Below are positions 1-7,061 of a DNA stretch of 13,294 bases, piece by piece. Below the pieces are notes generated by a model. That model ran no database searches, was not told the origin of the DNA, and worked only from the letters and a program-made list of their open reading frames with translations. Numbering within the stretch: the stretch's first letter is position 1; the number at the start of each line of letters is the position of its first letter. The position numbers and the translations under genes are program-made. Origin of the DNA: UBA6626 sp963579995 (GTDB taxonomy: Bacteria > Planctomycetota > Phycisphaerae > Phycisphaerales > Phycisphaeraceae); contig CAUZIY010000087.1 of assembly GCA_963579995.1 (NCBI GenBank), positions 1 through 13,294 of the forward strand, in the 5' to 3' direction.

Positions 1-2
1 TT

Positions 3-149
3 GGATTGGTCGAACCCGTCCTAAATCCAATATGGGTATTCCTCGTATTTCGCGAAGAAAAACCAACTGTTTATACGCTTCTTGGTGGAGCCGCAATCCT
101 GGCTGCAACGGTCTATCATATCTGGTCTTCCAGAGATCGACTAAAATGA
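3..149 (+). CDS. EamA/DMT-family transporter, C-terminal fragment
   Basis: The reading frame is open from the left edge and ends at TGA 147-149, leaving 48 residues. They begin GLVEPVLNPIWVF and continue through an E-E-K-P-T turn into a hydrophobic GGAAILAA stretch, ending in the basic tail SSRDRLK. This matches the last two membrane helices of EamA (drug/metabolite transporter) proteins, where a xEPVxxPxW helix, a short xGExPT loop and a GGxxIxxA helix close the second five-helix repeat. Such proteins are inner-membrane exporters or permeases of small metabolites; the substrate cannot be told from this piece. The start lies outside the window. The next gene follows on the same strand, so the two could be co-transcribed. 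Confidence 0.72.
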   Translation, partial: GLVEPVLNPIWVFLVFREEKPTVYTLLGGAAILAATVYHIWSSRDRLK

Positions 150-249
150 AGTTGTGGCCCCAATGACCGATCCCAGCAAGTTGGAACACCAATATTTATT
201 TGGTGGTCACGATTTGGCTCGGCTGATACACTGTCAGATACAAGATCGC

Positions 250-1095
250 ATGAAATCAGCCTCACCCATCTTGTGTTCGATTACTGCGGTATTATTTGGA
301 GGACTATGTGGAATCAGCAGTTGTTCTTCATCGGGTATGCAAAACCCGCTCAAGCAGACCTTTGGCGACCTGATCCAGCCTGTTTTCCCCCCGAACCCTG
401 GTGAACTGGCCCGCCAGGCAACTGACCCCACGGTGGATCCAGATAAACGCCGTGACGCGATCTCCCAACTCTCAACTGCCAAATGGGGCGGCGGCAAGCC
501 CTATTTGCACCTGTACCGTGCCTTCAGCACCGATCCTGATGATACCGTTCGCGCCACCTGCCTCCGCGCACTGGGACGGTATGGAACGACTGAAGATGTA
601 CCTTTGATCATAAAACACTTGCAGCGTCAGGCTGCTTTCGAACGATGGGAATCAGCCGTCGCGTTGCAGCGAATCCACAATACGGTGGCCATCCAGCCGC
701 TTATCACCACAGCAAGACACGACCGTGATATCGATGTACGCATTGCTGCCATTAAAGCGTTGGGCCAATATGCACAGTCGAGTGTATTCGATGCCCTTAT
801 TGGCACACTCAATGATCGAGACTTCGGCGCCGCCCACCACGCCCGCAAATCGCTTGAGACCATCACCGGCCAGAAACTCGGACTTGATGCTCGCGCTTGG
901 CTTGCCTGGTCGAAACAAAATCAGGACACATTATTTGCTGACCGCCAGCCGTATGTTTGGCAACCCTACAACAAGCCACCCGGCTTCTGGGATAAAGCTC
1001 AGTTCTGGAAAAAAAAGGGCGAGTTGATTGGTCCACAATCCCCAACGGGATTGGGAACCTCAAAGCAAACCGATCACTCTCCCGCCCGCTCCTGA
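250..1095 (+). CDS. HEAT-repeat lipoprotein
   Basis: The preferred start is ATG 250 (281 aa), because it places a clean lipoprotein signal at the N-terminus: MKSAS, a hydrophobic stretch, then the lipobox ISSC with the acylated Cys at about residue 25. The frame stays open upstream to a GTG at 154 and an ATG at 163, but those would bury the signal behind about 30 polar residues. No start has a clear Shine-Dalgarno. Residues about 65-205 form HEAT-like helical pairs, seen as recurring DxxxxVRxxxxxALG units (DDTVRATCLRALGRYG, DIDVRIAAIKALGQYA). They are followed by GLDARAWLAW near residue 211, a GxDxxAWxxW tail common in planctomycete HEAT lipoproteins. The C-terminus is rich in Trp, Pro and Lys. 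HEAT folds serve as protein-binding scaffolds; the partner is unknown. The gene converges on fusA with a 28-bp gap and no evident hairpin. Confidence 0.75.
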   Translation: MKSASPILCSITAVLFGGLCGISSCSSSGMQNPLKQTFGDLIQPVFPPNPGELARQATDPTVDPDKRRDAISQLSTAKWGGGKPYLHLYRAFSTDPDDTVRATCLRALGRYGTTEDVPLIIKHLQRQAAFERWESAVALQRIHNTVAIQPLITTARHDRDIDVRIAAIKALGQYAQSSVFDALIGTLNDRDFGAAHHARKSLETITGQKLGLDARAWLAWSKQNQDTLFADRQPYVWQPYNKPPGFWDKAQFWKKKGELIGPQSPTGLGTSKQTDHSPARS

Positions 1096-1123
1096 ATCAC
1101 CCTAAAACCTGTTACGGACCAGA

Positions 1124-3271
1124 TCACTTGGTGGTACCGAGTACCGCCTTAGCAACACCCTCTGGCACGGGACGATACGTCAACGGTTCCATGGTGTACG
1201 AAGCACGACCCTGACTCATCCCACGCAGGGTGGTGGCGTAACCAAACATTTCAGCAAGGGGGGCTTCGGCTGTCACGACCCGTGTCGTTCCCCTCAACTG
1301 GGTATCAGCAATAATTGCGCGCCGACGGTTGAGATCGCCGGTCACATTACCCAGAAATTCATCCGGCGTAGTCACACTAACCTTCATCACAGGCTCAAGC
1401 AGTTGTAGTCGAGCTCGCCGACAGGCATCACGGAAAGCCAGTATCCCAGCCTGCTCAAACGCGATCTGTGACGAATCAACTTCGTGATGGGATCCATCTG
1501 TCAATAAAACCTTGACATCCACCAGTGGGTAGCCGGCGAGAATACCGCTGCGTGCGGCTTCACGACATCCAAGTTCAACTGAGGGGATATATTCCCTGGG
1601 AATCTTACCACCAATAACCTTATTCACGAACGCCAAACCATCCTTGAAATCCAATTCCTCTTCCAGAGCCTGCTCCGTCGTAAGCGGTTCAACTGTCAGT
1701 TCAACATCACCATACTGACCGCGTCCACCAGTCTGCTTCTTGTGGGTACCACGGGCTTCAGCAGAAACAGTAATCGTTTCCTTGTAAGCCACGCGTGGTG
1801 TGCCGACCTGCACCCCCACCTTCATATCACGAGTGAGCTTATGCGTGATGATCTCAAGGTGCAGCTCACCCATACCTTCGATGATTGTCTGGCCTGTTTC
1901 CTCATTGAAATGACTGCGAAACGATGGATCCTCGCGACGAATAGTAACCAGAGCCTCACCCAGTTTGTCCTTGTCGGCATTGGTCGCCGGTTCAATACTC
2001 ATAGAAATAACCGGATCTGGCAGATCCAATCGCTCGAAAAGAATTGGATCATCCGCAGCACAGAGTGTTTCACCTGTTATTGAATGTTTCACACCGACCA
2101 GCGCCACAATCTCACCCGCCTTTGCATCCTCACGTGCGATTCGCTGATTGGCATGCATTTCAAAGATCCGGCTGATGGTCTCACGTTTACCGTTATTCGC
2201 ATTGATGACACGGGACCCCTTGGGCAACGTACCTGAATAAATCCGCGCATAGGTCAGATCACCGTGCTGATCGGAGACAACCTTGAATACTAGGGCAGAA
2301 AATGGTGCTGACTCATCGTGCGGACGTGACAATGCTTTCTCGCTGTCCTTTGGATCACTACCCTGAACTTCAGGCACCTCCATCGGATTTGGTAGATAAT
2401 CGATCACACCATCAATAAGCCGCTGCACACCAATGTACCGAAGTGCTGATCCACAGAACACAGGATAAGCACGTTGACTAACCGTACCGATTCGTAATGC
2501 GGAGCGGATCTCCTCTGGTGAAATCTCCTCATCATTCAAGTACTTGTCCGTTAAACGGTCATCAAGTTCGGCGACCGCTTCAACCAAGCGCTGTCGCCAT
2601 GACTCAGCTTCATCAATCAGTTGGTCGGGAATCTCGCGTTCCTCAACTTTAGCGCCCAACTCTTCAGCTGAAAAGTAATATGCCTTCATCGCCAATAGAT
2701 CGACAATGCCCTCAAACGTATCTCCCTGGCCAATGGGGATCTGGACGGCCACCGCATTTGCACCAAGACGATCCTGCAGGGAACTGAAACTAAAGTCGAA
2801 ATCCGCCCCGAGCTTGTCCATCTTGTTGATAAAGCAAAGTCGTGGAACTCCATAACGATCTGCCTGACGCCACACCGTCTCGGATTGCGCCTCGACTCCT
2901 TCTTTAGCGTCAAATACTGCAACCGCACCATCCAACACGCGTAAGGATCTCTCCACCTCGACGGTAAAGTCGACGTGACCTGGTGTGTCGATCAGGTTGA
3001 GACGATAGTCCACACCGTTATGTGCCCAAGGGCAGGTGGTTGCAGCCGCTTGAATCGTAATGCCTCGATCCTGCTCTTCCTCAAGGAAGTCCATGGTCGC
3101 AGTGCCATGATGAACCTCACCCATTTTATAGGTCTTCCCGGTGTAATAGAGCACGCGTTCGGTCACCGTGGTTTTGCCCGCGTCGATATGGGCACAGATC
3201 CCGAAATTGCGTGATCGGGCAAGATCATTCAACTTGCGCGACTCACTAGGCTTGGACATCGTGACAGTCAT
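1124..3271 (-). CDS. fusA: Elongation factor G
   Basis: This is a complete EF-G of 715 aa, close to the usual 690-710. It is the ribosomal translocase GTPase and also acts in ribosome recycling. GTPase motifs appear in order: G1 AHIDAGKT (about 27-34), the switch region ending RGITI, G3 DTPGH (about 95-99), G4 NKMD (149-152) and a G5-like GSAL (274-277). Later domains show the EETGQTIIEGMGELHLEI region, GGRGQYG of domain IV (about 515-521), GSHHEVDSS with the domain IV tip histidine, and a domain V ending in MSQGRASYTMEPLTYRP. The start at 3271 is chosen because GGAAG lies 9 nt upstream. An in-frame GTG/ATG extension to 3325 adds 18 residues unlike EF-G, and ATG 3259 is further from the ribosome site. 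The gene stands alone: no rpsL, rpsG or tuf is adjacent, unlike the classical str operon. Confidence 0.96.
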   Translation of the reverse strand: MTVTMSKPSESRKLNDLARSRNFGICAHIDAGKTTVTERVLYYTGKTYKMGEVHHGTATMDFLEEEQDRGITIQAAATTCPWAHNGVDYRLNLIDTPGHVDFTVEVERSLRVLDGAVAVFDAKEGVEAQSETVWRQADRYGVPRLCFINKMDKLGADFDFSFSSLQDRLGANAVAVQIPIGQGDTFEGIVDLLAMKAYYFSAEELGAKVEEREIPDQLIDEAESWRQRLVEAVAELDDRLTDKYLNDEEISPEEIRSALRIGTVSQRAYPVFCGSALRYIGVQRLIDGVIDYLPNPMEVPEVQGSDPKDSEKALSRPHDESAPFSALVFKVVSDQHGDLTYARIYSGTLPKGSRVINANNGKRETISRIFEMHANQRIAREDAKAGEIVALVGVKHSITGETLCAADDPILFERLDLPDPVISMSIEPATNADKDKLGEALVTIRREDPSFRSHFNEETGQTIIEGMGELHLEIITHKLTRDMKVGVQVGTPRVAYKETITVSAEARGTHKKQTGGRGQYGDVELTVEPLTTEQALEEELDFKDGLAFVNKVIGGKIPREYIPSVELGCREAARSGILAGYPLVDVKVLLTDGSHHEVDSSQIAFEQAGILAFRDACRRARLQLLEPVMKVSVTTPDEFLGNVTGDLNRRRAIIADTQLRGTTRVVTAEAPLAEMFGYATTLRGMSQGRASYTMEPLTYRPVPEGVAKAVLGTTK

Positions 3272-3366
3272 TATCGTTTTCTTCCATTGCACCGGTACAG
3301 TCTGGCAGGAACACACGCCCACCATCCAAGGCTCACAAAGCGTTTATCGTCCTATTGGCGGCGTTA

Positions 3367-3396
3367 ATTTCAGGAGTTGCTTCGCAAGACCGTCAA
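3367..3396 (-). promoter_or_regulatory. Candidate fusA promoter
   Basis: On the minus strand TTGACG (3391-3396) is followed after 18 nt by TGAAAT (3367-3372), about 100 nt upstream of the chosen fusA start. The -35 box is a good match to a housekeeping sigma consensus and the -10 box is poor, so this is a tentative call by eye. Confidence 0.28.
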
Positions 3397-3569
3397 AAAC
3401 ACTAATCACACATTGAATCTGACTTCTCCCCCCACAAAGTAACGAGCGGGGTGCGAAAGCATAACGGCGTATCACCGCAGGTCAAGCCCAAAATTGCCCA
3501 ACGCCCCACCTGTCATCTGTATTTCCCTATTGCAACCAAGTCATCGTCAAATCCTTGCAGATCAACAAA

Positions 3570-3597
3570 GCACCCGATAATCCCACTTATCGGATGC
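3570..3597. repeat. Inverted repeat / stem-loop in the fusA-sucC gap
   Basis: Arms 3570-3580 and 3587-3597 pair in 10 of 11 positions around a 6-nt spacer (TCCCAC). The core arms CCGATAA and TTATCGG are perfectly complementary, and three further pairs follow a single C-A mismatch. Neither side carries a T-run, so it is not a standard intrinsic terminator. It could be an operator for a dimeric regulator, or a hairpin in a leader or small RNA. Confidence 0.6.
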
Positions 3598-4064
3598 ACA
3601 AGACGGCGAAGACCCAAATTGCCCGGGAAACATCGTCATGCAAACCGACAGTTCCACCAAGGTCGAAAACCATGCGAAATCCACCGCCAATTGAATTAAT
3701 CGGGGTTTTAACATGATCCCGCTTCATTTAGAACCCTCCCCACCCAATAGAGGTCCAACCCGAATATTCCACCAATCCATAATTTAAACAAACGGTTAAA
3801 ATCACGTGCCAAACCATGTACAGACAAACAGCGTCCCCATCCAACACCCACCATTATTGGCCCAACAACTCTACCCGCTGTCATTGCAAACCGTTGCTCT
3901 ATTGGGACCACACGGGTACCTCTTTTGCATCAGAACAATGGCCAGAAATAAAATGGATCCTCGTGGGTAACTGCGATAGTGATGGGAAGACAGGACCCAT
4001 GAAAAACCTCATAGAGTTAAGACTCGCCAATCCCTATTCCGGTTCCCCCGTCATCGCGCCCTGC

Positions 4065-4094
4065 TTGGCCTAATGAGCGACAACACTGTATAAC
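4065..4094 (+). promoter_or_regulatory. Candidate sucCD promoter
   Basis: TTGGCC (4065-4070) and TATAAC (4089-4094) are separated by 18 nt. Transcription would start near 4101, leaving a leader of roughly 37 nt before sucC. Spacing and -10 quality are reasonable, but this is consensus matching only. Confidence 0.38.
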
Positions 4095-4137
4095 GGCCAG
4101 CCATCTGTGGGTTGCCAAGATTACACCCCAGCGAAAG

Positions 4138-5322
4138 ATGTTCACCTTGAAGATCCACGAATACCAAGCCAAGGGCCTGCTCCAGCAATACGGCGTACTC
4201 GTTCCAAAAGGCGTCATAGCCGAGTCACAAAGCGAAGCCCTCAAAAAAGCTGGCGAGTTGGGCGATGGTTCCTGTGTGGTTAAAGCCCAAATCCACGCCG
4301 GTGGCCGTGGCAAGGGGGGGGGCGTCAAGGTTTGCCGGACACGGGATGAGATGCAATCGGCCGTCGATGAGATTCTCGGCATGAATCTTGTCACTGTTCA
4401 GACTGGACCTGAGGGCCAACTTGTTAAGAAAGTGCTTATTGAACAGGCTTCCAAAATCGAGTGCGAACTCTATTTGGGACTCGTGATCGACCGGCAGAAG
4501 GAAATCCCCGTGATGATGGCCAGTGCCGAAGGCGGCATGGCCATTGAAGAAGTGGCCGCAACCAATCCCGAAGCCATTTTTTTTGAAAACATTGACCCCA
4601 ACGTGGGACTGCAGCCCTTCCAGGCCCGGCGACTGGCAACCCGACTCAACCTACCCAACGATACGATCGGGGCGTTTTCCAAATTCGCCACTTCCTTGAC
4701 CGATGCTTTCCTGACTGAAGACTGCTCGCTAGCCGAAATCAATCCCCTAGTACTAACAGATCAAAACCAGTTGATCGCTCTGGATGCCAAAATCAACTTC
4801 GACGACAACGCACTGTACCGGCATCCAGCCACTCGCGAACTACGAGACCTCGATGAAGAAAATGCAATGGAGGTTCGTGCATCGGAGCATGAACTTTCGT
4901 ATATCAGCATGGACGGCAATATTGGCTGTATGGTCAACGGTGCCGGCTTGGCAATGGCCACCATGGATATCATCAAGATCCATGGCGGTGAACCGGCTAA
5001 TTTTCTTGATGTCGGCGGTGGCGCGACTGCACAACGCGTTGCAGAAGCACTTCGGATCATCCTCTCAGATCGGAATGTTCACGCCATTTTAATCAATATA
5101 TTCGGTGGTATTGTCCGCTGTGATCTCATTGCCGAAGGGATCACCGAAGCAGTTCAAGACAGTGATATCCCCGTTCCACTCATCGTTCGGCTCGAGGGGA
5201 ACATGGTCGAACAGGGCAAGAAGATCCTGGCCGACAGCAAACTTAATCTCATCACTGCAGATAGCCTAGATGACGCTGCAAGAAAAGCCGTGAATGTTGT
5301 TACAAAGGAGGCCACCAAGTGA
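4138..5322 (+). CDS. sucC: Succinyl-CoA synthetase, beta subunit (ADP-forming)
   Basis: At 394 aa this is of normal family length (about 385-400). It is the ATP-grasp subunit that, with SucD, interconverts succinyl-CoA, ADP and phosphate with succinate, CoA and ATP in the cytoplasm. It opens with IHEYQAKGLL (residues 6-15), the usual SucC N-terminus. The nucleotide-binding QIHAGGRGKGGGVK segment spans 51-64, the metal and phosphate region EINPL 200-204 with DAKINFDDNA 216-225, and the C-terminal ligase-CoA domain carries NGAGLAMATMD (267-277), DVGGGA (291-296) and NIFGGIVRCD (320-329). The start at 4138 gives the expected N-terminus, although the ribosome site is weak (GCGAAAG directly before ATG). 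The stop overlaps the sucD start by 4 bp. Oddity: the ATP-grasp loop is encoded across nine consecutive G residues (4314-4322). GDP versus ADP preference is not decidable here. Confidence 0.96.
   Translation: MFTLKIHEYQAKGLLQQYGVLVPKGVIAESQSEALKKAGELGDGSCVVKAQIHAGGRGKGGGVKVCRTRDEMQSAVDEILGMNLVTVQTGPEGQLVKKVLIEQASKIECELYLGLVIDRQKEIPVMMASAEGGMAIEEVAATNPEAIFFENIDPNVGLQPFQARRLATRLNLPNDTIGAFSKFATSLTDAFLTEDCSLAEINPLVLTDQNQLIALDAKINFDDNALYRHPATRELRDLDEENAMEVRASEHELSYISMDGNIGCMVNGAGLAMATMDIIKIHGGEPANFLDVGGGATAQRVAEALRIILSDRNVHAILINIFGGIVRCDLIAEGITEAVQDSDIPVPLIVRLEGNMVEQGKKILADSKLNLITADSLDDAARKAVNVVTKEATK
5305..5311 (+). promoter_or_regulatory. Ribosome binding site deciding the GTG start of sucD
   Basis: AAGGAGG lies 7 nt upstream of GTG 5319, inside the last codons of sucC. 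It is the strongest Shine-Dalgarno noticed in the window and fixes the sucD start at GTG in a GTGA overlap with the sucC stop, indicating coupled translation of the two subunits. Confidence 0.85.
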
Positions 5323-6206
5323 GCATCCTCGTAACAAGTGAATCCAGAGTCCTTGTCCAGGGTTTCACCGGTGGTCAGGGCACCTTCCACAGTAAGCAGT
5401 GCATGGAATACGGCACACAGATCGTCGGCGGTGTAACGCCAGGTCGCGGTGGCACTGAACATCTTGGCCAGCCTGTATTCAACACGGTCACTGAAGCGTG
5501 CATACAGACCCAGGCCAACGTCTCTATCACATTTGTACCAGCACCTTTCGCTGCAGACTCGATTATCGAGGCGGCGGAAGCAGGAATCCAGTTGATCATC
5601 TGCATCGCAGAGGGTATCCCCACGCTCGATATGGCCCGGGCCAAAGCCGCCGTTCGTGCTCATGGGAGTCGTCTGATCGGCCCCAACTGTCCTGGCATCA
5701 TTACCCCTGCAGTTGACGATGGTCGCGGATGCAAAATTGGCATCATGCCAGGCTTCATTCACCACGGTGGAAATATCGGCGTCGTATCAAGAAGTGGCAC
5801 ATTGACATACGAAGCCGTTTCACAGTTGACTGCCCGCAGTTTGGGACAATCAACCTGCGTGGGTATCGGCGGGGATCCTATTGTTGGCAGTTCCTTCACC
5901 GATATTCTTCAATTGTTTCAAGAAGACAACGACACCCACGCGGTGGTCATGGTCGGTGAAATTGGCGGTAGCGCCGAGGAAGAAGCCGCTCAATACATTG
6001 CTGCAGAAATGACCAAGCCCGTTGCCGCTTTCATCGCAGGCCGCACCGCACCGCCGGGCAAGCGCATGGGCCACGCCGGTGCTATTGTCAGCGGAGGTAA
6101 GGGCACTGCTACCGCCAAGGTCAAAGCTTTGGAAAAGGCAGGCGTTGCGGTTGCCGATTCACCGGCACGAATTGGTAAAACACTTCAGTCTCTGCTGCCC
6201 AGTTGA
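5319..6206 (+). CDS. sucD: Succinyl-CoA synthetase, alpha subunit
   Basis: This 295-aa protein (family about 290-300) supplies the CoA-binding domain and the phosphorylated histidine of succinyl-CoA synthetase. GFTGGQGTFH (residues 15-24) is the Rossmann-type CoA loop and PGRGG follows at 41-45. GPNCPGII (121-128) contains the conserved Cys of the CoA site, and RMGHAGAIVSGGKGTA (249-264) holds the active-site His252, which carries the phosphoryl group between subunits. Translation starts at GTG, supported by an AAGGAGG 7 nt upstream and by the GTGA overlap with sucC. That layout suits equimolar output for an alpha-beta complex. The gene ends 73 bp before the end of the converging M50 gene, with no convincing terminator between them. 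No frameshift or missing residue was seen. Confidence 0.96.
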   Translation: MSILVTSESRVLVQGFTGGQGTFHSKQCMEYGTQIVGGVTPGRGGTEHLGQPVFNTVTEACIQTQANVSITFVPAPFAADSIIEAAEAGIQLIICIAEGIPTLDMARAKAAVRAHGSRLIGPNCPGIITPAVDDGRGCKIGIMPGFIHHGGNIGVVSRSGTLTYEAVSQLTARSLGQSTCVGIGGDPIVGSSFTDILQLFQEDNDTHAVVMVGEIGGSAEEEAAQYIAAEMTKPVAAFIAGRTAPPGKRMGHAGAIVSGGKGTATAKVKALEKAGVAVADSPARIGKTLQSLLPS

Positions 6207-6279
6207 CGCCATAACGTATTACGATCACGGTGCAATGCGCCGATCCCCGGACAAAAGGGCGTTTTGTTGCCATTGAAGA

Positions 6280-7044
6280 TCAATGGGGAGACGGCCAATA
6301 CCCCTGACCCACTTTCTCTTGAAGTGCCAGAAACCTGGCAACACGAAGCCCCTTCCATGCCTGCCAGCCTATGAATAGGGTCATGATAAATAGCCACTGA
6401 TCCTGCAAATATAACGCCATCATGGCAATGGCCCCGGCTGCAATCAATCCTATCCAAGCCGAAATACGCAAACTTGTCGCCCTTCCCAATACAAACCAAA
6501 GCAGGGCCTGCAGAATCTGACCGCCATCCAGCGGGTAAATTGGCAACATGTTAAAGATCAGCAAACCCAAGTTCATCCAAAACAACATGGCCCAAGTACT
6601 GTCAAGCGGATCCCAGGATCCATCGAACCAAATCGATATGCAAAGGGTTACAGGAACCAGAAAAACATTAACCAGTGGTCCCGCAGCAATACTCCACAAA
6701 ACGGGACCAGGACGTGGCGGCGGTTTGACAAATGCCACGCCACCTAGCGGCCACAAGACAATTGTGTCGGCTTCGCCGCCCACTGAACGACACGCCAAGG
6801 CATGGCCAAACTCGTGCATCAAAACGATTCCAAACAAGGTGACAAACTGCGAGAAAGCTTCAATAACCGAAAGGCCTTCGGTATGGTTTACTCGGATTTG
6901 TACCAGCAAGGCAACGACTACAAACCACGACCAATGCAGATAAACCTGTATGCCGAACAAGCGAAATAGCGGAAAGGAGCCGGAGAAGTGAGTGGGTCGC
7001 ATGAAATGAGTATACCCAAGCAGACCAGCCTCCGGTGCTGACAC
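6280..7044 (-). CDS. Site-2-protease-like M50 zinc metalloprotease (membrane)
   Basis: Up to 254 aa and strongly hydrophobic, with about six membrane segments. HEFGH (residues 77-81) is the zinc-binding HExxH of M50 peptidases, AGPLVN (121-126) is a conserved internal motif, and NMLPIYPLDGG (165-175) carries the aspartate that is the third zinc ligand. The entry FRLFGIQVYLHWSWF is typical of compact M50 proteins without a PDZ domain. Such enzymes cut transmembrane substrates such as anti-sigma factors; no substrate is evident here. The start is uncertain. GTG 7044 lies 17 bp after the korB stop, with AAAGGG about 13 nt upstream. ATG 7002 (240 aa, MRPTHFSGSFP) gives the more usual N-terminus but has no ribosome site. 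Same strand and short gap suggest it is the third gene of the korAB unit. Confidence 0.88.
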   Translation of the reverse strand: MSAPEAGLLGYTHFMRPTHFSGSFPLFRLFGIQVYLHWSWFVVVALLVQIRVNHTEGLSVIEAFSQFVTLFGIVLMHEFGHALACRSVGGEADTIVLWPLGGVAFVKPPPRPGPVLWSIAAGPLVNVFLVPVTLCISIWFDGSWDPLDSTWAMLFWMNLGLLIFNMLPIYPLDGGQILQALLWFVLGRATSLRISAWIGLIAAGAIAMMALYLQDQWLFIMTLFIGWQAWKGLRVARFLALQEKVGQGYWPSPH

Positions 7045-7061
7045 AAGACCGGTAGCCCTTT

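Larger units (their letters stand above)
3272..4137. other. 866-bp divergent intergenic region between fusA and sucC
   Basis: This gap holds the upstream regions of two housekeeping genes transcribed away from each other. Short open frames exist (for example 3451-3699 + and 3708-3911 -), but they are low-complexity, rich in Arg, His and Pro or otherwise unlike folded proteins, and lack ribosome sites, so I do not call them. No tRNA cloverleaf was found, and the signature cores of RNase P RNA, tmRNA and SRP RNA were not recognised. What can be seen is a weak promoter candidate on each side and one strong imperfect stem-loop at 3570-3597. The length is well above other gaps here, leaving room for an unannotated small RNA or a long leader. 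Confidence 0.7.

Noticed and set aside
3272..3325. 18-residue N-terminal extension of EF-G
   Set aside because: The extension resembles no EF-G N-terminus, while GGAAG is placed correctly for the ATG at 3271.
3640..3672. T-arm-like GGTCGAAAACC suggesting a tRNA
   Set aside because: The stem is only 3 bp and no acceptor, D or anticodon arms can be formed around it.
3451..3699. 82-codon plus-strand frame in the fusA-sucC gap
   Set aside because: It is rich in Arg, His, Pro and Lys without hydrophobic periodicity, has no ribosome site, and the region contains other equally poor overlapping frames.
5154..5765. 203-codon open frame on the minus strand opposite sucC/sucD
   Set aside because: It lies antisense to two well-supported genes, shows no domain or ribosome site, and its composition mirrors the codon pattern of sucD.
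6207..6290. Possible terminator between sucD and the M50 gene (CGCC/GGCG then TTTTGTT; CCATT/AATGG)
   Set aside because: The stems are only 4-5 bp with long loops or no T-run, too weak to call.
6548..6943. 131-codon plus-strand frame opposite the M50 gene
   Set aside because: The minus-strand frame has HEFGH and PLDGG motifs and membrane segments; the plus-strand product is low-complexity with no recognisable features.
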